A stretch of 64,000 nucleotides of DNA from Euglena gracilis (Eukaryota > Euglenida > Euglenophyceae > Euglenales): positions 7,203,062-7,267,061 of the forward strand of contig CP154957.1 in NCBI GenBank assembly GCA_039621445.1. Direction: 5' to 3'. The stretch's first letter is position 1; each line of letters opens with the position of its first letter. The notes under the pieces were generated by a model. It saw nothing but the letters and a program-made list of their open reading frames with translations, searched no databases and was not told the origin of the DNA. Shown one piece after another: positions 11,038-23,318 of the stretch. The translations under genes were made by a program, and so were the position numbers.

Positions 11038-11189
11038 ACCCCCATGTTGAATTGGGCGTAGGGTTCTGACAAGGACAAAAAGGTGTCCTCTGACCGGGAG
11101 GAGGGTCGGCCTTTAGACAACGAGTTTTTTATTGGCCCCCCCAAAAAAAGGCTCATGGACTGGCCAAACCTCCAAAAAAGGTGGCTTCC

Positions 11190-11510
11190 GACAAGGGCGG
11201 TCCTAAATTTTAAGCCTCAAAACTTAAATGAATTAAAAAAAATATGCTGTCCCAGCACATTCAACCAAAAATACAGAGGAAAACCGGGCAAAAAAATCGA
11301 AATTTTTCAGCGAAGACAGGTTGATAGCGGGGGAAAAATGGATTCCGCGCATCCTTCTTGTCCTTGGACCATCGCCATACCAGCCAAAACACCAAAACAT
11401 CAAACATGTATTCTTCGACATCCTAATTTCGACCCTATTCGAGTCCCAGTCCAGCCCTTGCCCAGCCCTTTGGCATAAAGGCGGTCCTTAACCGCCCTGC
11501 CTCTGACCGG
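11190..11510. repeat. CAGGGCGGTCC-family fragment
   Basis: GGGCGGTCCTAAATTTTAAGC at the left, then the landmarks GTCCCAGCACATTC and CTTGGACCATCGCC, and AGGCGGTCCTTAACCGCCCTG at the right. The outer ends are scrambled by a second insertion. Confidence 0.5.
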
Positions 11511-12699
11511 GGGGGGGGTCGTTGGACATGGGTGGATACATCAGTGTTGGTTTTATTCCTTGAATGACCAGTGTAAAATGTTTAACGAGGTCACTGCTGA
11601 GCGTTTCCGTTGTTTCCATTGCCACAAGACAAGCGTCTGACACAATTTTATGCGAAAATTCATACCTTCCCTGGAGGGTCCTTCAGAAAAAATAAAGCAA
11701 TGAGGCAAAAAACGACCTCTAGGGTCCTTGGAGAATCGCCAATCTACCCAAAGCTCAGGACAAACGCCCTTTCAATAGAGTTATTTTTGATTCCGACCTG
11801 GTTCGATCCATGGAAACCCATTGATCCTCAAGGCGGCCCTCAACGTTTCAAACCTGTGGGCGGCCGGGTTGTGTCGGGCATTCCACTCCGGCCCATCCGG
11901 CACCTCCGCTGCACAGCTGTGGTGGCTCCCTTCGGCCGCAGAGCGTGGCACCGTGGTTTTCCTGCGGAACGCTGTGGTTGGCTTGCTGGTCATTGTTCAA
12001 GATGACATTATTATCATTGCTGTTGTTATTATTGTTATTATTTATTATTCTTATTAATTATTGTTGTTGTTGTTGTTGTTGTTATTATTGTGAAGATGAC
12101 AGATGAAATTATTGGGCTGGGGCGCTGGATGACGGTGGCGCAACTATATCTGCAGGGAGGGAGCTTTTTTTAAAAAATTCTGGAGGGGAGGGCCTCCCCC
12201 CAGGTCGGTCTGGGGGGGTTCAATGTCCAGTGACTTCTTCAGCGGTCCTTAACAAAATAACATTTGACGAACAAATCACAGGAAACACGGGCAGACATTC
12301 CGAATCCGAATTTCTCGGTGGAAATAGGCCCACATCAGGGGGGGGGGAGGGGAGTTCTGGCATCCTTGGACCATTGCCAAAGCAGCCATGCTACAAAAAA
12401 TGAAGTACTAACCTTTTAATTTTCGACCCCATTCAAGTCCTGGACCGGCTGTTGGCCGGACTTTTGGCCAAGGCCGAAGAGAACAGAAACTCCGTTGCAG
12501 GTGTGGGTGTGTGGTGGGGGTGTGGGGTGGTGTTATTTGACCAAAGCCGAAGGCTTTCCATTTTTACACAAAGAACGTCGTTTGGATAAAGTCCCTGAGG
12601 CCCACAATAATCCCTTAAACCAGAAGGCAGGAGGCCAGAGACAGGAATTTTTTAACTTTTTTTCAAATTGAATTTTTTAAATGAATTTTTTTTAATGAC

Positions 12700-13140
12700 C
12701 ACCATTTGAGGACCGCCCCTTTGATTCCGTGGGAAGCGCCCTGGGAGGGTCCACAGGTGGCCCCCCTGGCAGCGGCCAGAGCCCCAGCAGTCGGCTCCTC
12801 CTGGGGGGGCTGGAGCACCTCCCCGTCGCACGCTCAGGCTTCTTATCAACTACGCTGCCCTCCAGGCAGCCAGGGGGGGGGGTGCTACGGGCAGGCAAGC
12901 CGAGGGTCAGGGTTTGGGGTGGGTTGTGCTGTCACTCAGCACCCCCCCCCCCCGGCGCTGAAGGCACCAAGCCCTGACCCGGGTCCCTGGCCCGGCCATT
13001 TTCAGCAGGCATTTGGCTGGGTCGGCCTTTTCGAAAATCGACCCCCAGGGAGGATGTGCGCCACCCCCTCCCCTCCCCGGGGGAACACAGAAACCCTGTG
13101 TGGGCGGCGGCGACGGGGCCGACCACCCCCATCACTTTTC
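12700..13140 (-). other. GC-rich stretch with possible coding exons
   Basis: Composition is exon-like and one minus frame stays open across 12932-13250 (contains VMGVVGPVAAAHTG). The segment at 12840-12700 is open in several frames. No donor/acceptor pair or family match singles out one reading. A dispersed 40-bp repeat begins near 12830. Confidence 0.25.
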
Positions 13141-13281
13141 TGAGGCGGCCAATTTGGGTCCAAGTTTTCCCAGTGTGGTGTTTGGTGTGGGTGGGGGGGT
13201 CAACCCTGCGAGGCCCCTCCGTACAACTCCGCCCCCCCCCCGTGTGCGGCCTTTTTTTTATTCCATTAAGAAGAAGCCCAC

Positions 13282-13380
13282 CCATGTCGTTTGGTACGCC
13301 AGGTCCCTCGCGCCAATGGGGCTGACGACGGCCAGGAGTACAACGAGGAGGAGAGTGGCACGCACCCGGAGGTGCAGCAT
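13282..13380 (-). CDS. First exon with signal peptide
   Basis: An ATG directly after AAAG opens 33 codons with a classic signal peptide: basic LHLRVRA, hydrophobic TLLLVVLLAVVSP, then IGARDLAYQTTW. It ends at TGG|GTGGGC in phase 0. Later exons of this gene were not securely found. GC-rich open stretches at 13140-12960 and 12840-12700 are candidates. The CATA microsatellite begins about 160 bp upstream of the start. Confidence 0.5.
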
Positions 13381-14416
13381 CTTTGGCCGGAGGGTTCGCT
13401 GCGGTTGTGCGAGGGGAAAAAAAGGGGGTTGGCCACACGCGTACCCCGGGAGAAAAGACATCGCTGCGTGAGGAGGAGGCAAAGGCAGGAAACGGCAAAT
13501 AATCCTCACCTGCGCAGGGCGGTCCTTGACGATATGTATATATACATGCATACATACATACATACATGCATACATACATACATACATACATACATACATA
13601 CATACATACATACATACATACATACATACATACATACATACATACATGCATACATACATACATACATACATACATACATACATACATACATACATACATC
13701 CCTCCCCCCCCCCTTGTCGTTGACACGCCAATGTCCCAGGAGAGTGCCATTGACATGGGGGGGGGGGTGTCAACGACACGCCATGTCAATGTCACTGTGA
13801 TTCAATGGATAGTGTTCCAGAAAAGTGTCGTTGGGGGGTGGCACAAAGGCCCTCAAGGACAAAGCCCGGGAAAAGAACCAGGCCAGCAGGGAGTGGGCAC
13901 TTGGGCCAGGGAAAGGCGGCAAAATCCTGACCCTGGCAGGCCGGCAGGGGCCAAGGCAGGAATTAACATAAACACATACCACCCATGCCATACGCATGAT
14001 ACATAACATCTCATTACATACATACATACAGCACATCACAACACATACATTTACCATACCATACATACATACATACATACATACATAACATACATCATAC
14101 ATACATACATAGCATACATACATACACCCCCATACATCCCATACATCAAACGCCCCACCCCCCGGAGTTTGAACATACCATACATCCCATAATGCCCCAT
14201 GGGTGGTGTCACAAGACGCCATCGTCACATGATTTCATAGCCAAAAATGAGGGTGGGGGTAACGACACGGGGGCTGTGTCAACGACACGCCGTGTCAACG
14301 ACAAGGGGGGGGGAGGCATACATACATACATACATACATACATACATACATACATACATACATACATACATACATACATACATACATACATACATACATA
14401 CATACATACATACATA

Positions 14417-14700
14417 CGGCAGCCCGAAATTACTCCCCCACCCCCGGGGGGTGGCCAGTAGTTAATCCGGGGGTCAAAATAGTTTTTTTTGCGTTAATGA
14501 TGGAATAGGGTTAGGTGCGCGACTTAGGGTTAGGGTTAGGCCAAACTTATAGACGGGTGTTCGGTGTACAAATTAGGCCTAACCCCAAGCCTAAGTCGCG
14601 CACCTAACCCTATTCCATCATTAACGCAAAAAACCTATTTTGACCCCCCGGCTTACCTCCTGGGCCCCCCCCGCGGGCGCCCAGTAGTTTCTGGCCGCCA
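14417..14700. repeat. Long foldback inside the CATA microsatellite
   Basis: Arms 14468-14542 and 14577-14650 are almost perfect inverted copies, separated by about 34 bp. Outer parts (GGCAGCCCGAAATTACT and its inverted GGCGGCCAGAAACTACT) extend the similarity to the microsatellite edges. One arm contains TTAGGGTTAGGGTTAGG. Confidence 0.85.
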
Positions 14701-14842
14701 TATACATACATACATACATACATACATACATACATACATACATACATACATACATACATACATACATACATACATACATACATACATACATACATACATA
14801 CATACATACATACATACATACATACATACATACATACACACA

Positions 14843-15235
14843 TAAACCCCCCCTAATAAGTGCGCAGTGCCCTAATTGTGCGCAGTGCCCTAATAAGTGC
14901 GCACCCCCCAAGGTCCGAAACTACCTCCCTACCCCCCCCAAAGCAGAAATCACGGTCACATCCCAGGTCGGAAAGCACACACAATTCTCAGAATTGTCTT
15001 TCTCAAACCAAATATTTCTATCATCCGAGCTCAAAAAAAATGTGACACATAATCACTCGACTCGCAAAGCTTGAAATCACAAAATGGGGGAGAAATTGAA
15101 AAAGAGTGGTGGAAATGTGAGTATTTTCGGCTTTCTCCTAAAAAGTGCGCACTGCCCTAATAAGTGCGCACCCCTTGGGGTCCGAAACTACGTCCTTAAA
15201 ATGCGCGCACCCGTGCACTTATAAGGGGGGGTTTA
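14843..15235. mobile_element. TAAACCCCCC-ended element, copy 1
   Basis: The left end is TAAACCCCCCCTAATAAGTGCGCA, the right end TGCACTTATAAGGGGGGGTTTA. The interior repeats AGTGCGCAGTGCCCTAAT and GGTCCGAAACTACCTCC. It is almost collinear with 22885-23318. It is inserted within the CATA array. Confidence 0.8.
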
Positions 15236-15838
15236 CATACATACATGCATACATACATACATACATACATACATACATACATACATACATACATACATAC
15301 ATACATACATACATACATGCATACATACATACATACGAACGTACGTACATGCATACATACACACACATGCATCACACATACATACACACACATACATACG
15401 TACGTACGTACGTACATACACATGTACGTAGGTATGTACGTACATACGTACGTACATACATACAGTAGATGCCAGGCAAAAAATGAATTCCCAGCATCTT
15501 TGGGACATCGCCAAACCAGCCAAAAACCTTCATTCACATGGACTGAACTATTTCATTTTGCTGTGCTTATTGTGTCCACGAAACCATCTGTTCATCAATC
15601 ATCTGTTTCATACAAGATGAAAAAATTCGGTGCTTGCCCCAGGTACTGGGCTCCGTGAGGGTCAGGATTCTGTTTTTCGTTAAAGCCTGCCCTTTAAAGA
15701 CCAATCTCGGGCAAGGGGCCGGACTGAGACTCGAATATGGTTGAAAATAAGAAGGTCGAAAAAACGAATTTTTTTGGCGTTAAAGCCCCTCATGATTGTC
15801 AGCAAGCACTGCTCAGATGTGACGTGCTCACTATTGTA

Positions 15839-16043
15839 AACCCCCCCCCTTATAACCCCCCCCCCGGTGTGTTATTTGGGCACCCGAACTGGGGCCCCAG
15901 GGGGGGGGTGTGTTATTTGGGGGGGTGTTATTTTTACATGGAAACCCAAAGGAAAACAGGGGGGGGGGTGTTATTTGGGCGCTCGAAATCGGCCCCCGAG
16001 GGGGGGTGTGTTATTTGGGGGGGGTGTTATTTGGGAGGGGGGT
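15839..16043. mobile_element. CCCCAAATAACACCCC element, copy 2, opposite orientation
   Basis: Shares ACATGGAAACCCAAAGGAAAAC and GGGCACCCGAACTGGGGCCCCAG with copy 1 in reverse orientation. Repeated GGGGTGTTATTTGGG units make up the ends. Confidence 0.7.
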
Positions 16044-16090
16044 TCACCCTAATAAGAAGAAGCAGGGTTTGTCAAATCAGGTTCCCTCAC

Positions 16091-16240
16091 AGGAGGCGGA
16101 AGTGTAGACGGGTTCTGCAACCCAAGCTTTGGCTCCCTCAGGTTGAAGCACACGGGGTGCACATCGGGCCCCATCAGGCCCCTCACATAGGTCTCCAAAC
16201 GTTGACCCAACCCCAGGAGGGTCGAAATCGCCTCCTTTGT
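16091..16240 (-). CDS. Unassigned exon
   Basis: An open stretch from a CACAAAG acceptor to a CCT|GTGAGG donor encodes AISTLLGLGQRLETYVRGLM followed by GPDVHPVCFNLREPKLGLQN. The frame stays open upstream to 16417, so the exon may start further right, including an ATG at about 16315. It lies just downstream of the membrane-protein stop codon, so it must belong to a separate, short-spaced gene. I do not recognise the family. Confidence 0.45.
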
Positions 16241-16435
16241 GCGTGCGTGCGTGCGTGTGGGTGTGTGTCCTTCCTGAGTCCGAAGCATGGTGAAGGGCGA
16301 AACCTTTGGCATTCTAGACGACCACAAAGATGGCTTTCTGACGGTGCAGGGTTTGGATGGCTTGGAACCACGTTGCAGACGAGGCCAACGCTGGGGGCCA
16401 AGGGCCCCAGGCAACATATGGGCGATATGGGGGCG

Positions 16436-16752
16436 TCAGTACAGGCAAGCGAGGTTGATGACGCCCCACAGCAGGAGCAGCATGAGAGCCGGGGTGAGGA
16501 TGTGGTAGACGGGCCACAGGGCGACGGTGAGCAGCACGAAGCCGACCGCGGCCGCGCCGGCGGCCACGGGGATGGCGCGGGGATGGAGCCCGGCCGCTGC
16601 CCGAGACCTCAGCAGTCGTGAGGCCACACGGGGTTTGCGGGAGGTTTTGCCCAGTGGGAGGGCACAATGGCAGAATGGCGCCTGATTTGGAATTTTCACT
16701 CAAAATAGGATTGAGTTGTCAAAAAAGAATAAAGAATAAAAAAACCAACAAA

Positions 16753-16795
<43 letters not shown>

Positions 16796-19700
16796 AATGA
16801 AAATGAAAATGAAAATAAATGAAAATAAAAATGAAAATGAAAACAAAAAATGTGTGATAAATTCCAAACTGGATCTTTCTTTTTCTGGCTGGGGTTTTGT
16901 CCTCCCGATTCAGACATATTCTGGGCAAGGGTGCATACACAAGTACATACACTGGCATTTCTGCTGAAAAGAATGTTCAGTGCAGTCATGGATGGCAGCC
17001 ATAACCGAGTGGGACCCATTGGTGGGGGGCCCTACTTCGTAGGGACAGTGAGCCTGGGTGTGCAAAATCAATGCCAAACACATGGATTTCGTTTTTGGGG
17101 GGGGGGAGGGGGAGAGGTTAAAATCAGGCGTTATTTTTTTGAGGTGCCTTAAAAACCTTTTAATTTTTTTGGCCAAAAATACCTTAAAACCTTTAAAAAA
17201 TCGTCCTGGAAAAATTTTCGAATTTCGAGCAACAAAGAAGTCGTCGCAAAACCTCAGCAAAAACAAGTCAACTCCGGGGAAAAGCTGATTTCTGGCATCG
17301 CTGGAACATTTTCTATCCACCCAATTTTCAAAAAGGTTTCAAAGGTTTTTTGAACTTATTGATTTTCAACCAGAACCGACGTTGGTTCAATACCTGGATG
17401 GCTCTTTGACCGCCCTTGGAAAATAGACGCCTTAAAAATTATCAAAATTTTCAAAATGCCTTGATAAAAAACTTAAAAAAACCCCTTAAAAAACTTTAAA
17501 AACTTGAAAGTCTGAGAAGGTCAAATGAAGCGTGTCAGCATATTGCAATATATGCCCCCTGAACATAGGGATTTTCAAGCAGCAGGCACATCCATTTCAG
17601 CCAATGAACTGTGCCTCATTTTCGGACTAAAATACTGGGGGTAAACGGCACTTTTAAACTCAGTTTTTCAGATAAAACCTGAAAGTGTTGTTTATTTTGA
17701 TTTTTCAGGTGCCAAGAAATGATTTTTCACAGCTTCCATTGCTGATGCCTAAATTTGGGCCGTAGGCTGGTCCGTTTCGGCTTAAAACTAATGTCTGCGT
17801 AAAATTTTCTGAAGGGTCGTCCAATTTCGGGCGGGCAAATCGATTAGTCAGCTTCGACCATCCACCAAGTCACTGACCACGTGGCAGCACCACAGCAGTT
17901 TTAGAGGCCCAAATGACCTGCGGAATTTTTCTTTGTCGGTGGCACAGCACCAGGCCTCCGGACAGACTCTGAACTGACGTTGAGGTTTTTAAAAACTGCT
18001 CCCAAGAAGCAGTTTAAAATTGACCGCGTGCAGGGCTGGATAGGGCAGAGAAATAGAGGTAGAGGTTGAGGAAGAGGGAAAGGTTTTCCAACCTCCGCTT
18101 AGCTTTCCCTCTGTGTCAAGGCCCAAAACAAAAAAGACTTGGCGAAGAGAAATGCGTTGAAAAGAAAGGCAAATCCCTTGAAAACATTCAGATATTAGTC
18201 AGATTTATCACATAAATGGATTAAGCACTTTCAAAATAAACTTAGAGTTAGAGTTCAGATTTGGCTCACAATTAAAAATTAGGTCCAAATTTGGGCGGGA
18301 ATTTCGGTCTAATTTCGGGCTTTCTCGGACCTAAAATATGGCTTAACTGCCCAGATTCAGCAAAAAATGTTATTGTAACCCTAACACTAACCTATTAACC
18401 CTAAACTAATACTATCATACGTCATACAATGTGTGGTCATCATGTGTGTCAAAATAATCTTTGGGTGAGGTAGAATGTCGGCTAAGGTGGGAACCCTAGG
18501 CCCACTTCGCCACCTCTCCCACTATGTCACCTATGTCCATCTAATGTCACAAGATGGGACAAAAGAAGGCCATAAAATGCTCCAAATACCTCAAGTTTGG
18601 CAGTTCTTTTCAGTTGTAAATGACAAGGTTATCTGGTCTGGGTTTTTCATTGGGCTCTCCAAGTTGGCTGTTACCCCCAAAGTTTTTCTTTTGCTGTTTT
18701 TATTGCTTATTTGTTATAATATCCATAAATCTAGTAGCACCCCACCACTGATTTCACTGAGCAAGGTGGGCCACTTCGTCATGGCAAAAACGTGGATGTT
18801 CTAATCCACGTAATGTTTTTTCGCGCTCTTTCGGGAAAGTTATGGTCATGGTTAAGCTCCATCAAACCACTCGGACCATCCGCATCCCCAACTGCCCCCG
18901 ACTGCCAACCTTTCAAGCAGAGGCCAAAGGCGGAAAGTCTCGATGGAGTCCCCACACCACCAGGACACGTACACCACGAGGAACGCCCCGATCGCGACGT
19001 GGACGGTGAACGCGAGGAGACCGGCAGCAGGGAATGCAGTACCCCCCGTTGCTGTCTGGGAGGGAAGCCAACAGGCACTACATCAAGCTGTGGTGGGTGA
19101 GACAGCAACGGTCAAATAACTAACCCCCCCAAATAACCGGGCGGGGCGCCAGGCTATTGGAACCAACTTTTGGCCCTGCCCCCCCCCTGCCAGGTTATTT
19201 GGTTCCTTTTTTCAGCGTCGTACCGGGGGGGGGGGGAATTGGGGCTATGGAAGCCGAAAAAATTGGTGCCAAAACCTGAAAACGGCCCGGGAAAAATTGG
19301 CAGGATTTTTTATGTGAAAACGTCCAGTTATGGATTTCTTCCATGGCAACCAAAAAATTGAGGGAAAATGGGAAAAAAATGGCAGGATTTCTGGACGCCA
19401 ATTTTTTCCCAATCAAATTTTTCGGCCTCCAATTTCCCCCCCCCCCCGCGGTAAAGGAATGTTGCCTAAAAAGGGGGGTGCCAAGTTACTGGAACCGTCT
19501 TTTTTGCCCCTCCCCCCGCCAAGTTATTTCGGCCACTGCCAGGAGCAAGGGTCCCGCCAAGTTATTTGGGGGGGGGGCTTAGGGGGAGGGAGATTGGCGG
19601 GAGCAAATCACTGGAACCATATTGGTTGGTCCTTCCCCCTCGCTGAACCGAGTTTGGGCACTCTGCCAACCAAAAAAGGCCAGGATTTTATTTGTGAAGG

Positions 19701-22293
19701 TTTGGGAGGGTTGGTTGCTGGACACTCTCTTCTGGAAAAGAAATTGAAAATAAAATAAAAAACAAAAACAAAAAACAAGTCGGGGGGGCAGAGATTAGAC
19801 GTGTGCAACGGTGATGTACCCTGCCCTGGTTCATGTACATCACCCCGCGGAAGACCTTGCGGGAGTACAGCATCACAGGCAGCAAGTCAGCTGCGTACAC
19901 GACGTAGACGGTCAGCAGCAGCACCAGAGCGGGTCACGACGGTGCTACGCAGAGCCCATCCATGTGCCCACTCCATTGATGGGCAGGGTCGTGGTCATTG
20001 TTTGCGAATCCCATTTCTTTTTTCACAATCGCATTCATTGCTAAACAAAACTCTCGGATACTTTGCTGTAATCTACAGTACTTCCCTTTTTGACTATAAT
20101 ACGGTAAATGCTCTGGTATGGGGGATCCTCAAGTTGGGGCGGTTAAATTATGGATAAAACTGTGTAAAATATTGCGTGTGTCAGATTGTTTTTTTTTGCA
20201 CCACTTGGAAAATGTTTGCGCGGAGAATGGCCTTTAAAAAATACAAAATTTAAATTGTAATGGGTTCAAGGCTCCAGCTCGTTGTTATTCACCATCAACA
20301 AAATTCCAACTCAATTGCTGGAGGTTTTTTCCTTTCATGCCGATGGAGTGTCCCTAACCCCTCCCCCCAATTGAAGCACAGAACCACTACCCGTTATGTT
20401 CTCGAGGGGGTGGTGGAACTAGTTCCACCCCCCCCCCAAATGAGTCTGCAATGCCCTCTTGCTTTGCGTGCCCAAATAACTTTGCAGCGGGGGGGGAAGG
20501 CCGAAAAAGAATGGTCCAAATAACTCTCCCCCCCTTTGCTAAGCAAAAACTGTGAGAAATGATACGTCTCTTTGGGAAATCAAGAGGTGGTAAGCACAAA
20601 AATTCATCTGAAATGCAATAATGCTCTGTTGTTTAATGAACTGAAACATTGAATTATGGCAATTATTTTAAACAGCATATGACAACAAACTTCTTTAAGA
20701 AAAAGTCGCCAATGGGTCCATCAATGGCTTTGGGTACTGCCCAAATAACTTTGCAGGGGGTCGAGGCCAAAAAGATCGGTCCACTAACTTTGCAGGGCAA
20801 AATTATTTGGGGGGGGTTCGTTCTTCGAGTTCTGCTGATGTTGCTTTAATACCTCCATCCTTTGATGGCTTGAACTGCAACAGCAACTGGGTACTGTGAA
20901 GCGAATCACCTTTCACTAGCAAATCAATTCTCACTAGCGAGACAACAAACTTTGCAACGTAATAGTGACAGACCGCAATTCTCTTCCACTCAAGCTTCTT
21001 CTGAAACATTTGCAAGAAGAACACAACTGTGTGATGAGATTGCTCATCAGTATTAAAAATCGAAAACCAACGAACCCGAATATTGTCACCACCGCTGCCA
21101 CGACACCCCAGGATCACCTTGGTTCACCCCCACCGGTACTCTCACCACCAGACAGGCAATGCCCACATTTTGAGCCCCAGTCGCCGCACCTGCAGTTGGG
21201 GGACAAACCCTGGGCACGAAGGCCAGCGCCACCATGCGGTCCCACAGCCGCCTCCAGGCAGGCCGGGCCGGCTTGGCATGGTGGTCCGCCACGACGCCGG
21301 TTGCCGGCAGCGATGGGACTGGTGGCAGGGGCGGTGTGTGACTCGATCCCAAGGGGTTTGGTCGGCGAAAACTGGCCAACAAATGGACCCCGAAGCCATT
21401 CAACTGCATACTTGGGCATGATGGCCGCTATCTCAAAAAAAAAAAGAACTCCGCTGTCCCAATTGGTTTACCTGATTTTTTTTTTGCGGATTGGCTGGGT
21501 TGAGTCCAAGTCCACCCAAGCCCAAAGGTCCCAGTCCCCCTTGGGGCCACAATCCTGAACGGAAAAAGCACCGTGTCCTGGTACATTCGACCACAAATAC
21601 ACAGAAAAATGGGCGAAAAGTCAACATTCTTCGGAACAACCAGGTCCCAAGCGAATAATTGATTTCTGGCATCCTGGAACCATGGCCCATCCAGCCATAC
21701 CATATGACACACTCACAAAGGTTCTCTCACTTACAGGGTTTTCAGTGTATTACATAGGGGGAGGTCCTTGTAAAAAAAAATCTCCCTAGACAATCTCCCT
21801 TGACAATGGGTATGGGTAGAGAATGGGCAGGGGCGGTTGTTAAAGAGAGGCCCTTGAACAAAAATATCCGTTTGTGCCTTGGGTCAACGGGGAAATGGTC
21901 TTGGCCGTAGGAGATACGACCCTGTGCGGGATCAGAGAGCAGCTTTCCAGAAAGAAATGCAGAAACTTCGGTCCTCTGCCGACACAAAAAAACACATGTG
22001 TAAACAGAAGCACAGAAGTGATGTCCGCAATTCTTTTCGCAACATTGTCTGCAACGTTTTCAAAGAAGGTGCTTCGAAAACAACGGATAAATATTTCCCA
22101 AAATCGTCAGAGTGCAGGTTGGGCGGATGAAAAGGGTATGACACAGGCAGCAAATTAAAAGCAACTCAGAGGGTGGGATGGTTTCCCGAGGAGACACGCG
22201 ACAACCTTAATGACAATAAACACAGCAAAGATTTTGAGGCAGTCATTGGCGCTGGCCCATCGCTGGGTTCATTGTACGGCCGTCCTTCCGCAT
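16436..22293 (-). CDS. Small multi-pass membrane protein, 5 exons
   Basis: Exons 22293-22278 (start MRKDG), 21318-21216, 19919-19844, 19055-18910 and 16607-16436 (TGA) join with consistent phases to about 170 residues. Hydrophobic segments include MVALAFVLLTVYVVYAADLL, AGLLAFTVHVAIGAFLVVYV and two C-terminal spans around AAAVGFVLLTVALWPVY and LMLLLLWGVINLACLY. The protein probably has four membrane spans with a short Arg-rich loop between the second and third. Intron 2 fits the nonconventional rule (GCC-CAG... and CTG-GTGCT). Introns 1, 3 and 4 are GT-AG or GT-like with AG. The ATG is chosen as the only Met whose phase fits the next exon. I do not recognise the family. Confidence 0.72.
16743..16850. 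repeat. (AAAT)n microsatellite
   Basis: AAATAAAT runs, then GAAAATAAA variants, just upstream of the last exon of the membrane-protein gene, in its intron. Confidence 0.85.
17516..18900. other. Intron interior without a recognised gene
   Basis: Low-GC sequence in the last intron of the membrane-protein gene. I see no exon-like stretch, no clear terminal repeats and no RNA gene. Confidence 0.6.
19121..19578. mobile_element. CCCCCCAAATAACC element, copy 1 (long)
   Basis: The left end is CCCCCCCAAATAACCGGG, the right end CCAAGTTATTTGGGGGGGGG. Shared phrases with the other copies are GGTTATTGGAACCAACTTTTGG and CACTGCCAGGAGCAAGGG. This copy has an extra internal AT-rich insert. Confidence 0.75.
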
Positions 22294-22699
22294 CGCCGCG
22301 CCGCTGCCGCATCCGCCGCCGGGGCTCGGGGTGGCAGGGCCGACCGCCGAGGAAGGCGGAGGGCAAAGGGCTGGAGAGTGACAGATGAACGCAAGGGAAG
22401 CGTCTGAGATTGCACCCACCCAGGACCAGAGACGGCGCATCGGGTTTCTCCGGCTCTCGTGCCCCTGTCTCCCACCACTGACTCAAAATCGGAATACCCC
22501 CCCCCTTCTGACTCTGCCATTTCGCCGGGGTCCAAATATCGGTCAAAAGATCAATTTTTCGAAAATATCTCGAGAAAACGTACATTGTTTCCGGAAATGT
22601 CGGTCTGACGAAATGTACCCCCGGAGGCCCTCTATCACCCCCCCCCCCATTACGACCCCCCCCTGCTTGGGCCCAACCATCACCTTGAATTAGTTATAA

Positions 22700-22813
22700 T
22701 CGCTGAATTTATTATTTTTATTGATACATATTATATATTAATATTATTATATATTAATATTATTATATGTTAATTATTATATATTAATATTACTGTATAT
22801 TAATGTATTATTG

Positions 22814-22849
<36 letters not shown>

Positions 22850-22858
22850 TTTCATTCG
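22700..22858. repeat. AT-rich TATTAATAT microsatellite
   Basis: Repeats of TATATTAATATTAT grade into (TTA)n. Similar AT blocks lie at 33045-33205, 34780-34825, 35768-35860, 40255-40415 and 52776-52885. Confidence 0.85.
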
Positions 22859-22884
22859 CTCAGTCGCTGGTTTCACCAGGTGGC

Positions 22885-23318
22885 ATAAACCCCCCCCCTA
22901 ATAAGTGCGCAGTGCCCTAATTGTGCGCAGTGCCCTAATAAGTGCACACCCCCCAAGGGTCCGAAACTACCTCCCTATAAAGTGCGCACCCCCCCCCAAA
23001 GGAGAAATCACTGTCATATCTCAGGTCGGAAAGCACACACAATTCTCAGAACTGTCCTTCTCAGACCGAATATTTCTATCGTCCAGGCCCAAATTTGACA
23101 CATTTGACACATAATCACTTGACTCATAGCTTGAAATCGCTTGAAAAGCTTGAAATCACAAAATTGGGGGGGAAATTGAAAAAGAGTGGGTGTAATGTCA
23201 GTATTTTTGGCTTTGCTCTAAAAAGTGCGCACTGCCCTAATAAGTGCGCACCCCTTGGGGTCCGAAACTACGTCCTTAAAATGCGCGCACCCGTGCACTT
23301 ATTAGGGGGGGGGGTTTA
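22885..23318. mobile_element. TAAACCCCCC-ended element, copy 2
   Basis: Same ends, and high similarity throughout to 14843-15235, including CACACAATTCTCAGAA and TTGGGGTCCGAAACTACGTCC. It lies between the membrane-protein gene start and the U1A/U2B'' gene end. A decayed third copy is visible around 39700-39780. Confidence 0.8.

Larger units (their letters stand above)
13543..15465. repeat. Five-block (CATA)n microsatellite region
   Basis: Pure or near-pure CATA runs at 13543-13698, 14026-14127, 14317-14416, 14699-14842 and 15234-15465. They are separated by a TIR-like segment with GTCAACGACA repeats, the foldback, and a C-tract element. The last block decays into CGTA and CACA variants. Translated in any frame these give repetitive shadow reading frames only. 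Confidence 0.9.

Noticed and set aside
14520-14545. TTAGGGTTAGGG as a telomere
   Set aside because: Only three units, inside one arm of a foldback with matching sequence on both sides; not a chromosome end.
13506-15537. Long open frames encoding repetitive Tyr-Ile-His-Thr or Met-Tyr-Val-Cys proteins on both strands
   Set aside because: They are translations of the CATA microsatellite, open in several frames on both strands, with no splice or start context.
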